A stretch of 64,000 nt of DNA from Calliopum simillimum (taxonomy: Eukaryota > Arthropoda > Insecta > Diptera > Lauxaniidae). The DNA is taken from assembly GCA_951812925.1 (NCBI GenBank), contig OX638368.1:69908422-69972421 (forward strand), in the 5' to 3' direction. Within the stretch, counting starts at the first letter, position 1. The number at the start of each line of letters is the position of its first letter. A program made the position numbers and the translations under genes. Below are positions 55,078 to 64,000 of this stretch, piece by piece. Below the pieces are notes generated by a model. The model searched no databases. It was not told the origin of the DNA and saw only the letters and a list, made by a program, of their open reading frames with translations.

Positions 55078-55345
55078 GTTAATGAAAATTTTCGGCTGGC
55101 TCTCCGTTTATAAATATGAATAATAAGTTTGACCAATTTATGTTTTAATTATTTGAAGTTGAGCTGTTTGGTCATGTTAAAATAAAAATTCAAAAAGTTA
55201 TTTTAAATTTTTTCTGTTCGACGTTAGAAAATAATACAACAGTTATTACTTTATACTACTCACAGAATTATTACACGACTGACTTGTTGTATAAATAAAT
55301 AAAATAAAATAATTAAAAACTGTTCACTAACAAAAATTTTAAATA

Positions 55346-55392
55346 AATTGTTCCTGAGGAAGTGGAGAATTATCCACGAAACGTCGAACAGA
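55346..55392 (+). ncRNA. Hammerhead ribozyme-like motif in Penelope 5' terminal repeat
   Basis: Plus strand: TGTTC, CTGAGGA, A, GTGG/CCAC, GAAACGTC, then GAACA. GUC is the cleavage triplet and stem I is TGTTC/GAACA. It lies in the inverted outer part of the terminal repeat, opposite to the coding strand. Hammerheads in Penelope terminal repeats are established for other animals. Confidence 0.68.
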
Positions 55393-55498
55393 AAAAATTT
55401 AAGATAACTTTTTGAATTTTTATTTTAACATGACCAAACAGCTCAACTTCAAATAATTAAAACATAAATTGGTCAAACTTATTATTCAAAAACAAATC

Positions 55499-55640
55499 TT
55501 TTATAAGAACGGCGAAAAGGCAACTGAAAGCACCACAAGATTTTATAAATTTCTACAACCTACCGAAAAAAAAAAATATTTTCAAGAAAATCTAAAATTA
55601 TGCCAACTGGCAACAGTTATAAAAGCACAGTGCGATGTCT
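55499..55640 (+). pseudogene. Remainder of the interrupted non-LTR retrotransposon
   Basis: Continues the RT-tail relic of 51,950-52,364 after the Penelope duplication. The reading frame includes RTAKRQLKAPQDFINFYNLP, then NLKLCQLATVIKAQCDV in another frame. It stops near 55,635, where a different RT fragment begins. Confidence 0.5.
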
Positions 55641-56470
55641 CCTCTAGATAATTGCTTTAAATCCCTTACTAAAAAAACTACAGGGCATGGGCACTACAGT
55701 AGTTGCCTACGCGGATGATTTAGTACTAATGGTAAATGGAAAATACTTTAACATTCTTAGTAAACTTCTCGAGTCGTCTATGCAATATTTAGATAGATGG
55801 TGCTCTACAAGAGGTCTCAGTATAAATCCGAAAAAAACACAAGTTGTGCTTTATGCTAGGGAATATAAAATACCACCTTTCAGGTGCATTGATATTAAAG
55901 GAATCACTATTAACTTATTAAAATCAGCCAAGTTTCTAGGAGTAATTCTAGATCAAAACTACATTAGAAAGAAAATATTGAAGCACGCGTAGCAAAAGCT
56001 AACAATGCTTTCTATTCCTGCAAAGTCATGTTCGGTTGTACTTGGGGCTTAGAACTTTATGTAACGCATTGGATTTACTGCTTCATTGCTATTCCCGTGT
56101 TATTATATGTTTGTATCGTGGAACGCACTCGAAAATAAATTCCCCCTAAAACTACAAGAAAGGATTCAGCATCTCATGTGTTTGAGCATTACTGGTGCTC
56201 TAAAACCTACTTCAGTAGAATAACTAAATGTTATCCTTAACATGCTGCCTATTGACTTACATGCAAAAAGAATAGCATTAAAGACAGAAACTCGACTTAA
56301 GGAAGATGAAAGAGTTAGCTTCAGCATTACGGGCATAGCAACCTGAAACGTGTTTGCAAATACTCGACTGACTACTGTAGGCCAACACTTCACTTTGATA
56401 GAAAATGCTATGTTATTAAGGAGTCGAGAGAAAACTGGGATGAAGGAATTTAAAACAACTGTTAAAAATT
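55641..56470 (+). pseudogene. Non-LTR retrotransposon RT fragment (I/LOA-like)
   Basis: An open stretch 55,687-55,992 holds the RT catalytic motif VVAYADDLVLMV and the downstream DRWCSTRGLSINPKKTQVVL and SAKFLGVILDQN motifs. Beyond 55,992 the homologous text continues through several frameshifts and stops (LQERIQHLMCLSITGALK, LNMLPIDLHAKRIALKT) toward the RNase H region. The 5' RT part is missing. It meets an oppositely oriented fragment of a similar element at about 56,480. Confidence 0.75.
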
Positions 56471-56479
56471 TATAATATA

Positions 56480-57372
56480 CAGTCCAGGCTTGTGTGTGAT
56501 ATATTTGATGTATGTTATAACATGGCTGGGAAAATTTTATCAGGACCTGGTGATTTGTAGGGTTTAAAGGAGTCAAGAGCGTAATTTACTCTACACCTAT
56601 TAAAGATGTTAGGAGGTGTACCTTCTAACATTGGTTTCTGAGGGCTGTGCCGCCGAAGTTTTGAACAGCCTGGAGTGTGAGTGCATATAAGTACCTATAA
56701 AGTTTCGGTTGCACTGTTTACCCATTGCCTATTATCTTTTTGTATTAGCACTGGCGGTATTTCTTTCTTAAATAGAATTTTTCAAAGTCTGGCCACGTCT
56801 GCTAAGTTTTCAATGTGCTTGCAGTATTCTTGCCAGCTCAGTCTTTCTGCCTTTCGAATGGTAAATTTAAAGATTTTGAGTTCCACTCTCTAGCCTGCCC
56901 ACTGCTCTGGTGAGTTGGTCTTGCAAGCGTTTTTAAAGAGTTTTTGTTATTTTAGATCTGGCCATGGAGATCTCACGGTTCCATCAAGGTGGCTTAGGAT
57001 TCTTTTTCGATATTTTATGGGACAAGATTGATTGAATGCTTCAACCAGAGTTTTGGTATGCAAATTATTTGCTTCATCTAGAGGCGAAGTGATTAGAAAT
57101 TTGGGAACGGAGTTTTTCCTATCCTACTTATTATGAACAATTTCTGTAAATTTTCCGTAATCAGTTTTTGTCTGGTTTTTATAAACCTTGACAGTTGTTT
57201 TTGGATTAAAATCCACTGAGGTACTTATGTACTTATGATCGGAGAAAGATGGTATATCCAAAAGTTTCCAATTATAAATGTTAAAATTCTTGGTATTAGT
57301 GTAAAGAGTGATATCGAGAACATTTTGGCTGTTGGGACCAACATACGTCGGTTCACTGCCTCTATTCGCAAT
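56480..57372 (-). pseudogene. Non-LTR retrotransposon endonuclease-RT fragment
   Basis: The minus-strand frame 57,396-57,124 encodes the C-terminal half of an APE-type endonuclease (GSEPTYVGPNSQNVLDIT, then PSFSDHKYISTSVDF, with the catalytic SDH). After stops and shifts, the linker leads to the RT start with YKSPGPDKIFPAML near 56,500-56,560. It looks like the 5' half of the same kind of element as 55,641-56,470, placed convergently, so a rearrangement or two separate insertions is implied. Confidence 0.65.
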
Positions 57373-57373
57373 A

Positions 57374-57600
57374 CAGTCGAATCCGCTTAACTGCAATCCG
57401 CTTAGCTGAAAAAACCGTTAAGTGAAACACAAAATTTAATCCGGAGCATTTTTTGACAATTTTCAAATGAATTACTCCGCATAATTGAAACCAGCTTAAC
57501 TGAAAAAAAAAAAAAAAAATGACAACAAAAACTTAATTTTTTCACGTAATTGAAAATGAACACATTCACAAAAAATTTAACTTAATTTCTTCTCTCCGTC
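57374..57600. mobile_element. pogo-like terminal sequence
   Basis: Next to a TA, CAGTCGAATCCGCTTAACTG and then CAATCCGCTTAGCTGAAAA resemble the pogo terminal repeat. Further CCGCATAATTG and CCAGCTTAACTG copies follow. The opposite end and a transposase were not found, so this is probably a remnant. Confidence 0.5.
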
Positions 57601-58080
57601 TGTAAAAATAAATTTGACAGATTATGACATGTGTATTTCAGTAAAAGAAAAATAACCTGCTAAGAAAATACAATTGATGTAGGGACAAAAAGTTACGAGA
57701 ATCATAAAAGATATTGGAAATAATGTGATAATGTATATTATGCGTTTCAGGATTCTACTTTTAAGAAGGAATTCAACCGGCCGGCTAGAACAATAGAAAA
57801 AAAAAAATAGAAAATCAGGCCTTTTCCGTAAATAATATTGATTTGCATTTATTAAAAAGTAACTGTTTCGGATAAAGCAGAAAAAAAAAGTTTGCAAACT
57901 CTTCCTATCCCTTTCCTTTTTTTGCGGTCCCTGAGAGCAGATACCAAGTCTACCTGTAGATGCTTATGGTCGGTACAAAGAATAGTAGTGTGCCACACAA
58001 CAATTAGTGATGGCTTGTAGTTTATTTCAATTTTTAAAGAAATAATGTATTTAAAAATAGTAGTAAAATGAGTTAATAGT
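57601..58080. other. No gene recognised
   Basis: A minus-strand stretch at 57,880-58,030 reads VVWHTTILCTDHKHLQVDLV in an open frame with no family I can name. The rest is AT-rich. Confidence 0.35.
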
Positions 58081-58082
58081 AG

Positions 58083-59195
58083 CCCGATCAAAAAAACTTG
58101 TCAAGTTCTTGTCATTGTATCAGAAATGTATATCAAAATGATATCAAAAATGTATCAGCCGCTGATATCCATTTTTTGTATATCATTTTGATATTTTTGA
58201 TATCATTGAATGACATGTCAATTTTGTATCAGAAATGTATATCAAAATGATATCAAAAATTTGTCAGCGGCTGATATCCATTTTTTGTATATCATTTTGA
58301 TATATTTTTGATATCATTGAATGACATGTCAATTTTGTATCAGAAATGTATATCAAAATGATATCAAAAATTTATCAGCTGCTGATATGTCAAATTTTAC
58401 GTTTTCGTTTGTGGATTCTATGGAAATATAACTTTAGAAGACAAACGCGCAGTCAATTTTAGTGTAAAAGAAGTGAATTTTCTACTGAAATTAGTGAAAA
58501 GCACACAAATATAATTGAGTGCAAAAAAACCGACACTCCTTTCAGTTGTTGTATGCAGCCTGTGGTTGGGAAAACAAAAGCTATGGAAAGCGGACGCGCA
58601 GCCGATTTTAGTAAGTGAATTTTCTCATGAAATAAGTGAAAAAGCACAAACATATAATTGAGTTAAAAAAACCGGCACTTCATTCATTTGCTGCATGCGG
58701 GCAATTTCTAAAAACTTGTTGCCGACGATCAAATACAATATTGCAAAATTTCAAAGACTCAAAGTTGGTTATGTCAATTTTGTATCAGAAATGGATATCA
58801 AAATGATATACAAATTTTGTATATCATTGATATACAAATTTTGTATATCATTGATATACAATTTTTGTATATCATTTTGATATCATTTTTTGATATCATT
58901 TTGATATCTTTTTTTGATATCATTTTGATATCTTTTTTTGATATCATTTTGATATCTTTTTTTGATATCATTTTGATATCTTTTTTTGATATCATTTTGT
59001 ATTCTTTTTTTGATATCATTTTGATATCTTTTTTTGATATCATTTTGATATCTTTTTTTGATATCATGGTGATATACGAAAAGCGTTACATTCCGTATAT
59101 CACTGTGATATCCTTTTTTTGTCAAAATTATGTATGTCACTGACAAATTTTGGATATCATTTTGATATATTTTTGACATACTTTTTTTGATCGGG
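58083..59195. mobile_element. CCCGATC TIR element rich in GATATC repeats
   Basis: Ends CCCGATCAAAAAAA / TTTTTTTGATCGGG are flanked by a 2-bp AG duplication (58,081-58,082; 59,196-59,197). Internally there are 2-3 tandem ~122-bp units (58,120-58,390; TGTATCAGAAATGTATATCA) and about nine 23-bp units (58,870-59,075; TTTTGATATCATTTTGATATC), each largely self-complementary. Frames open on both strands (to 108 aa) are artefacts of the 23-bp units. The CCCGA start and 2-bp duplication match the Cyclin K-carrying family. Confidence 0.7.
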
Positions 59196-59197
59196 AG

Positions 59198-59800
59198 TGA
59201 AAAACTTTTTAATACTTTTTTAAAACTTTAAAAATTTTTACAAGTTGGCAACCTTGACTTTGTATTGTAGTTCACACACACAGAGCAAGTGAAAAAAGAC
59301 CCTGCAGTTAATCGGACTAGTGCATGACTAGCCTTTGACTCATAGAGAAGACTAGAGGCGAAAGCGTTTTTATTGAACCTGGCAGCACTTTCGGCCACAC
59401 AAATACTATGAAAAAATCGTTTTTTAGTATTCAATTCACGCATTAATTGTCCCTGACGTATCTTTAAATTTGATGAGTTTCATCACAGTCACCATAAAAA
59501 CGTAGCCGGATGTTCTTTATTTTGCCAAACATCCCAAAAATGTTAAAGATTTAAAAAATATTTTTTCAGAATTGACGATTGCAAAGTCTGACATCTCTTT
59601 GTTTGGCAGTAATGCCAAAAACAGCTGATTGCATTAAATTGAATTTCACCATTTCACTTCAATTTGTTAAATGTGATACATGCATACATAAAATTAAATC
59701 TAATGCAATTTGCAATGACGGTATCTTCTTAAAATTCATTAAAAACACATAAAAAGTCGCCTTACCCAAATAATTAATCATTGCTTCACAATATCTTCTT
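59198..59800. other. No gene seen
   Basis: Mixed AT-rich sequence upstream of the Jockey-type relic. Frames under 75 codons without motifs. Confidence 0.4.
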
Positions 59801-59804
59801 ATCC

Positions 59805-60345
59805 TAGCTCTTTGAAAAATGCCTTGGTTATTCCTGTAGCAAAAAAATCAGCTGCAAATTAACTGAATGATTTTAGGCCCATCAGCATAGTTTCCTCCTT
59901 GTCTAAGGTTTGTGCTATATAGCTTATAGTTCATCAAATGAATACATTGTTAAGTAAAAATAAGCTTTTGTCACCTTACCAATCTGGGTTAAGCGCTGGT
60001 TGCTTCACTGCAACAGTGAAGATTCTTGATGATGTAAGAGTATCTTATGATGATGGCTTAATAACTCTCCTCTGTTTACTGGACTTCTCAAAAGCATTTG
60101 ATACTGTTAATCATTCATTACTTTGTCATAAATTGAAACTTTTATATGGGTTTAGTGAAAGCGCGGTTGGCCTTATGAGAAGCTATTTGTCAAAAAGATT
60201 ACAAAGAGTTAAGGTTGGGAATGTGATATCACGGTCTAAGCTTGTCTGTAACGGTGTTCCCCAAGGGTCAGTTCTCGGCCCGTTACTATTTAGCATTTTC
60301 ATTAATGACATTATCTTAACTAGTATCGCCAAAATTTGGCCTTTT
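59805..60345 (+). pseudogene. Jockey/CR1-type RT relic, 5' part
   Basis: With two early stops, the frame reads NALVIPVAKKS and FRPISIVSSLSK, then is open from 59,938. It carries RT motifs LLDFSKAFDTVNH (first catalytic Asp), LYGFSESAVGLMRSYLSKR and GVPQGSVLGPLLFSIFINDI. The YADD box and remainder are displaced to 62,943 by intervening repeats and a mariner element. The EN domain is absent. Confidence 0.75.
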
Positions 60346-60493
60346 ACTTTGAGATAGATACACCTTTTCCGAGTACCGTTTGGTAAAAATGAAAGCCAGA
60401 ACATTGAGTATTCATTAATCGTAGCAACATTTTTTATATGCAGCAGGCTCGGTATATCTTAAAACCGAATAACATAAAAATTGGTGTAGTGCT

Positions 60494-61385
60494 TGTGCCA
60501 AAAAACATCGGAAAACATCCAAAATATCGAAAAGATCTCAAAAGTATCGAGAAACATCCAAAATATCGGTAAAAGTCCAAAAGTATCGAGAAACATCCAA
60601 AATATCGGTAAAAGTCCAAAAGCATCGAGAAACATCCAAAATATCTGTAAAAGTCCAAAAACATCGAGAAACAGCCAAAATATCGATTAAAGTCCAAAAG
60701 TATCGAAGACATCAAAAATATCGCTAAGAGTCTAGATAAGTATCGAGAAATATCCAAAATATCGATAAAAATCCAAAAGTATCGAGAAACATCTAAAATA
60801 TCGGTAAAAGTCCAAAAGTATCGAAAAACATCCAAAATATCGGTAAAAGTCCAAAAGCATTGAGAAACATCCAAAATATCGAGAAGTATCGAGGACATCC
60901 AAAATATCGATAAAAATCCAAAAGTATCGAGAAACATCTAATATATCGGTAAAAGTTCAAAAGTATCGAAAAACATCCAACATATCGGTAAAAGTCCAAA
61001 AGCATCGAGAAACATCCAAAATATCGGTAAAAGTCCAAAAGTATCGAGAAACATCCAAAATATCGATAAAAGTCCAAAAGCATCGGGAAACATCCAAAAT
61101 ATCGGTAAAAGTCCAATAGTATCGAGAAACATCCAACATATCGGCAAAAGTCCAAAAGTATCGAAAAATATCTAAAATATCGGTAAAAGTCCAAAAGCAT
61201 CGAGAAACATCCAAAATATCGGTAAAAGTCCAAAAGTATCGAGAAACATCCAAAATATCGGTAAAAGTCCAAAAGCATCGAGAAACATCCAAAATATCGG
61301 TAAAAGTTCAAAAGTATCGAAAAACATTCAAAATATCGGCAAAAGTCCGAATGTATCGAAAAACATCCAACATATCGGTGCAGAA
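60494..61385. repeat. 39-bp minisatellite, about 22 copies
   Basis: The unit is GA(A/G)AAACATCCAAAATATCG followed by GTAAAAGTCCAAAAG(T/C)ATC, with variants. Because 39 is divisible by three, all minus-strand frames stay open (up to 202 codons, repeating DFYRYFGCFS), which explains the long overlapping ORFs. No gene is supported. Confidence 0.9.
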
Positions 61386-61696
61386 CGTTGACAGAGCGCA
61401 ACGAAACAGCTTTCGTGCAAGCAAGAGAAAAACAACAACAACAAAATTTTTTTCATTCCACTGTCTCATTCACTTTCTTAACAACACAGCATAACATTGT
61501 GGATGCTGTTGTTGTAATTATATGGGAAACTTTGATCCTGTTTTTAAATGCTTTAATGGCAACTTATGAGGATAATTTTTGGATTCGAGGATTCTACACC
61601 ACAGTACCTATCATATAAAAAAAAAATATCCAAAATCGGTTAAATGGTTAGCTCGCAAAAGGGGCGCAAAAAAAACTGTTCACGTATTTATATATA
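61386..61696. other. No gene seen
   Basis: Short unique stretch between the minisatellite and the mariner element. Frames below 80 codons. Confidence 0.4.
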
Positions 61697-62941
61697 CAGG
61701 GTGGCTGATTCGAAGTGTTACCAATTCAAAAGACTATATTTTTAGTTTCCATGCACAGATTTTATTGATCAAACGCTATAAATGTTGGGAAATGTTCAAA
61801 TTTTAAGAATCTACTTGAGATTTCGATATGGCCACCTTTGGCCTTAACTATGGCATGCTGCACGAATTTGATTTTGTGGAAGTTTGCGCCATTCTCGTTG
61901 AAGGGCCACTTTTAGCGCATCAACGCTCTGGTAGTTTTTAGTCAAGACCTTCCTGTCCAACATACCCCACATTGAGAAATCCCGCGGATTCGCACGGAAC
62001 GTTTTTTTCTAACCATTCTTGATTCACACGAGCTTTGTGTGACGGTGCCGAGTCTTGTTGGAATGTCCATGGCTTGCGACCGAAATGTTTGCGTGCCCAC
62101 GGTAGTAAAGCACCCTCCAACACTGATTCACGATACACCTTGGCGTTTACTTTGACGCCAGCGGCCAAAAAAATGAGTGCTGAGCGCCCATCAGCAGTCA
62201 CTGCAGCCCAAACCATTACATGCGGTGGTGCCTACGTCCTGGTGGCCAAACGAACATTTAAATTTTCGTAGGACCTCTCTGTCAAGTAAACCCGATCATT
62301 TTGTTTGTTTACATATTGCTGGATACAGTAATTTTTCTCGTCAGAGAAGACAATTTGTGACAGATTTCCGGCGGCGTGCAAGCGCAACAACTCCTTGGCT
62401 CTATCGAGCCTAACTTTTTTTTGAGCAGGAGTGAGATCATGCGCCTTTTGGAACTTGAGGGCCTTTAGTCCGAGCTTGTTTGACAATATGTGTTGCATTC
62501 GTTCACGCGATATTTTCAGCTCGGCAGCCATTTGTCTGCCACTGCGTCTCGGATTTCGCTCAATTCTGGCCTTCACCTTTCGAACCATTTCTGGTGATGT
62601 TGCAGTTATTTTCCGACCACCACCATGTCGTTTGGCAACGCTGCCGGTACCATTGTAACGTGTTATGGTCCGATACACAAACATTTTATTCACTTTTAAA
62701 TGTTTCAGCTCACGAACAATTGCTGGTTGCGATTTTCCAGCCAAATAAAGAGCAATCACACTATTACGTTTGAATTCCATTTCGAAAATTTTTTATTTTC
62801 AATAAATTGACGCGCAAATGCTTTTGGTTACTTGTTGACAATAGAATGAACTAACATCATGCCAATTTTTAGACAGCTGTCATGTTCCATCTGTCAGATA
62901 TGTCTATCTGAAGTTGGTAACAGTTCGAATCAGCCACCCTG
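61697..62941 (-). mobile_element. Tc1/mariner-superfamily transposon, 1,245 bp
   Basis: Inverted ends CAGGGTGGCTGATTCGAA / TTCGAATCAGCCACCCTG lie between TA dinucleotides (61,695-61,696; 62,942-62,943). The length fits an element with one transposase gene and short terminal repeats. The coding strand is minus. Confidence 0.92.
61800..62780 (-). pseudogene. Tc1/mariner transposase, broken
   Basis: The start MEFKRNSVIALYLAGKS opens two helix-turn-helix domains with a GGGRK linker between them (MFVYRTITRYNGTGSVAKR, then RQMAAELKISRERMQHIL). The first catalytic Asp is in IVFSDEKNY. A TAG stop follows at 62,232-62,234. The same frame resumes at MVWAAVTADG and carries the second Asp in TFQQDSAPSHKA. 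Soon after, a frameshift and a loss of roughly 10-13 codons bring NPRDFSMWGMLDRKVLTKNY too close, so the D-D spacing is wrong although a third Asp survives. The transposase cleaves and joins DNA at its own ends. This copy should be inactive. Confidence 0.88.
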
Positions 62942-62942
62942 T

Positions 62943-63720
62943 AGATATGTAAACATGCATCCATACATGGCTATGCAGATGATGTTCAATTATACATGTC
63001 TAGTCGGCCTGATCTCTTAGAAGACCTTGGGTGTAGATTAAACGAGGATCTTTAATCAATTAAAGAAAGGGCTGCAAAAAATTATCTTCAGCTTAATGCA
63101 AAAAATCCTTTGTTTTACCCATTGCTAAAGATAAAGTCTGTCTACAAGATATACCTCATTTGTATATTGCTGAGGAAATGCTCCAACTAACAAATAAAGT
63201 ACGAAGCCTGGGTTTTTTGGATTAATTCCACACTAACATGCATTGATCACGTTAATGACATTGTAAAAAAGATATACTGCACCTTGCGAAATTAAAGAAT
63301 GTCGGCTAATTTTACACCCATAGAAACAAAACGTGAATTAGTTATCCAGTTAATAGTTCCGATTATTACGTACTCAGATACTGTGTACAGTAAACTTGAT
63401 TCCAGTTCCAGATTAAAATTAGAAATCGCTTTTAATCATGCAACTCGATATGTGTATTAACTTCGCAGATATGATCATGTGTCAAATTTTAGCAAAAAAA
63501 TCTTAGGGTGTAGCATAACTACATATCTTATGTTCAGAAACTATATATTTCTTCACAAGCTTATCCAAAGCAAAACTCCATCCTACCTGTATGATAAACT
63601 CCAATTCAGTCATTCATTCAGTTAGGAGCCATTTGTTAACTATCCCTCGATTCAACTTTTTAAACTCATCTCGAGATAAATCACGCCAAGTGTGTGCCCT
63701 AATTCCACTTATTGATAAAA
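62943..63720 (+). pseudogene. Jockey/CR1-type RT relic, 3' part
   Basis: It resumes with HGYADDVQLYMSSRPDLLEDL (second catalytic pair). Damaged text follows, including NYLQLNAKK, and a recognisable C-terminal tail (DHVSNFSKKILGCSITTYLM, FLHKLIQSKTPSYLYDKLQF). Several stops and frameshifts are present. It belongs with 59,805-60,345. Confidence 0.7.
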
Positions 63721-64000
63721 TTTAATTCTAATAGCCTGAATCTAATGCTTAGGTTATTAGTAAACATTCCCTATACAAACAATTTTTAAATTGTTAAAAT
63801 TTTAATTTTTACATAAAATTCAAAATTGATCGAACTAAAATTTTGAAAATTTATTTCATAAAAACTGTTTACCAAAACTAAATAAAATTTTGCAGGCATG
63901 TAAAAAAAAATGTCAAATTTTAAAAAAATATTTAAAATTTTTTTTTTTATTTTATTACTTTTTTAAGTTTTTAAATAAACAATTTCCTTATAAACATATT
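63721..64000. other. No gene seen
   Basis: Very AT-rich sequence with poly-A and poly-T runs to the window edge. Confidence 0.45.

Larger units (their letters stand above)
52365..55487 (-). mobile_element. Penelope-like element (PLE), apparently complete
   Basis: An 11-bp duplication AAAAACAAATC (52,354-52,364; 55,488-55,498) brackets 3,123 bp. The coding strand is minus. Penelope-type terminal repeats lie at 52,365-52,640 and 55,137-55,487. In the right one the outer ~115 bp is present as an inverted repeat (55,105-55,222 versus 55,372-55,486), a known Penelope trait. Both terminal repeats contain a hammerhead motif. The target was another retrotransposon's tail. Confidence 0.9.

Noticed and set aside
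58798..59179. ORFs on both strands with KDIKMIS / FFDIILIS repeats
   Set aside because: Produced by 23-bp self-complementary units inside a transposon. Both strands being open is a repeat artefact.
60434..61401. Overlapping minus-strand ORFs up to 202 codons with a DFYRYFGCFS repeat
   Set aside because: They are the 39-bp minisatellite read in three frames. No start context, domain or codon bias supports a protein.

Overview
This window is AT-rich, intron-bearing, repeat-dense eukaryotic DNA. It looks like nuclear DNA of a higher (schizophoran) fly. The evidence is a dispatched-like gene tail with short fly-type introns, an intron-containing Cyclin K gene piece, and a mobile-element set typical of brachyceran Diptera: Ty3/gypsy of the 297/17.6 type, BEL/Pao, Penelope, Jockey-, RTE- and LOA/I-type non-LTR relics, Tc1/mariner/pogo, hAT and foldback elements. 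No bacterial operon, CRISPR array or functional tRNA/rRNA gene is seen. The only convincing host gene is the 3' end of dispatched (28,885-30,543, minus strand). Almost everything else is mobile, tandem or palindromic DNA, much of it nested.

Layout. 1-3.2 kb: hairpin repeats, an element with ~190-bp inverted ends, and a 2.6-kb block (A) repeated at 15.0-17.6 kb (B). 3.7-6.9 kb: two interspersed families built on GGCGTGGCACC-like tandem units. 7.3-15.0 kb: a gypsy pol relic split by a 5.76-kb TIR element (8,828-14,583) that carries an intron-containing Cyclin K copy fused to another exon, plus nested foldback and hAT insertions. 17.3-18.7 kb: 512-bp tandem repeats, each with a hammerhead-ribozyme motif. 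19.7-22.0 kb: a short, inverted, internally deleted copy of the Cyclin K-carrying element. 22.5-28.8 kb: a Tc1 relic, copies of a tRNA-like + hammerhead SINE-type family, a gag/protease-like relic and more GGCGTGGCACC repeats. 28.9-32.1 kb: the dispatched tail, a tiny Myb/SANT-like ORF and an RTE-type retrotransposon end.

33.2-44.5 kb is a deeply nested stack. An inverted pair of the tRNA-like/hammerhead family (13-bp TSD) holds a hAT element (8-bp TSD). That in turn holds a pogo relic, an inverted satellite array, a young BEL element (5-bp TSD), a Transib/RSS-like element (5-bp TSD) and a foldback element. 44.6-52 kb: further TIR, tandem and LTR relics and a second, inverted ~515-bp hammerhead array. 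52.4-55.5 kb: a Penelope element with an intact 809-codon ORF and hammerhead motifs in its terminal repeats. 55.6-64 kb: broken non-LTR retrotransposons, a GATATC-rich TIR element, a 39-bp minisatellite and a broken mariner.

The most notable theme is three unrelated repeat families with hammerhead-like self-cleaving motifs (Penelope, the 512-bp tandem units, the tRNA-like family), next to an intact Penelope reverse transcriptase. Two other highlights are an element whose ends look like V(D)J recombination signals with 12/23-type spacers, and a TIR transposon that has captured Cyclin K exons. All coordinates come from reading the sequence by eye. Family assignments are from recognised motifs, not database searches.
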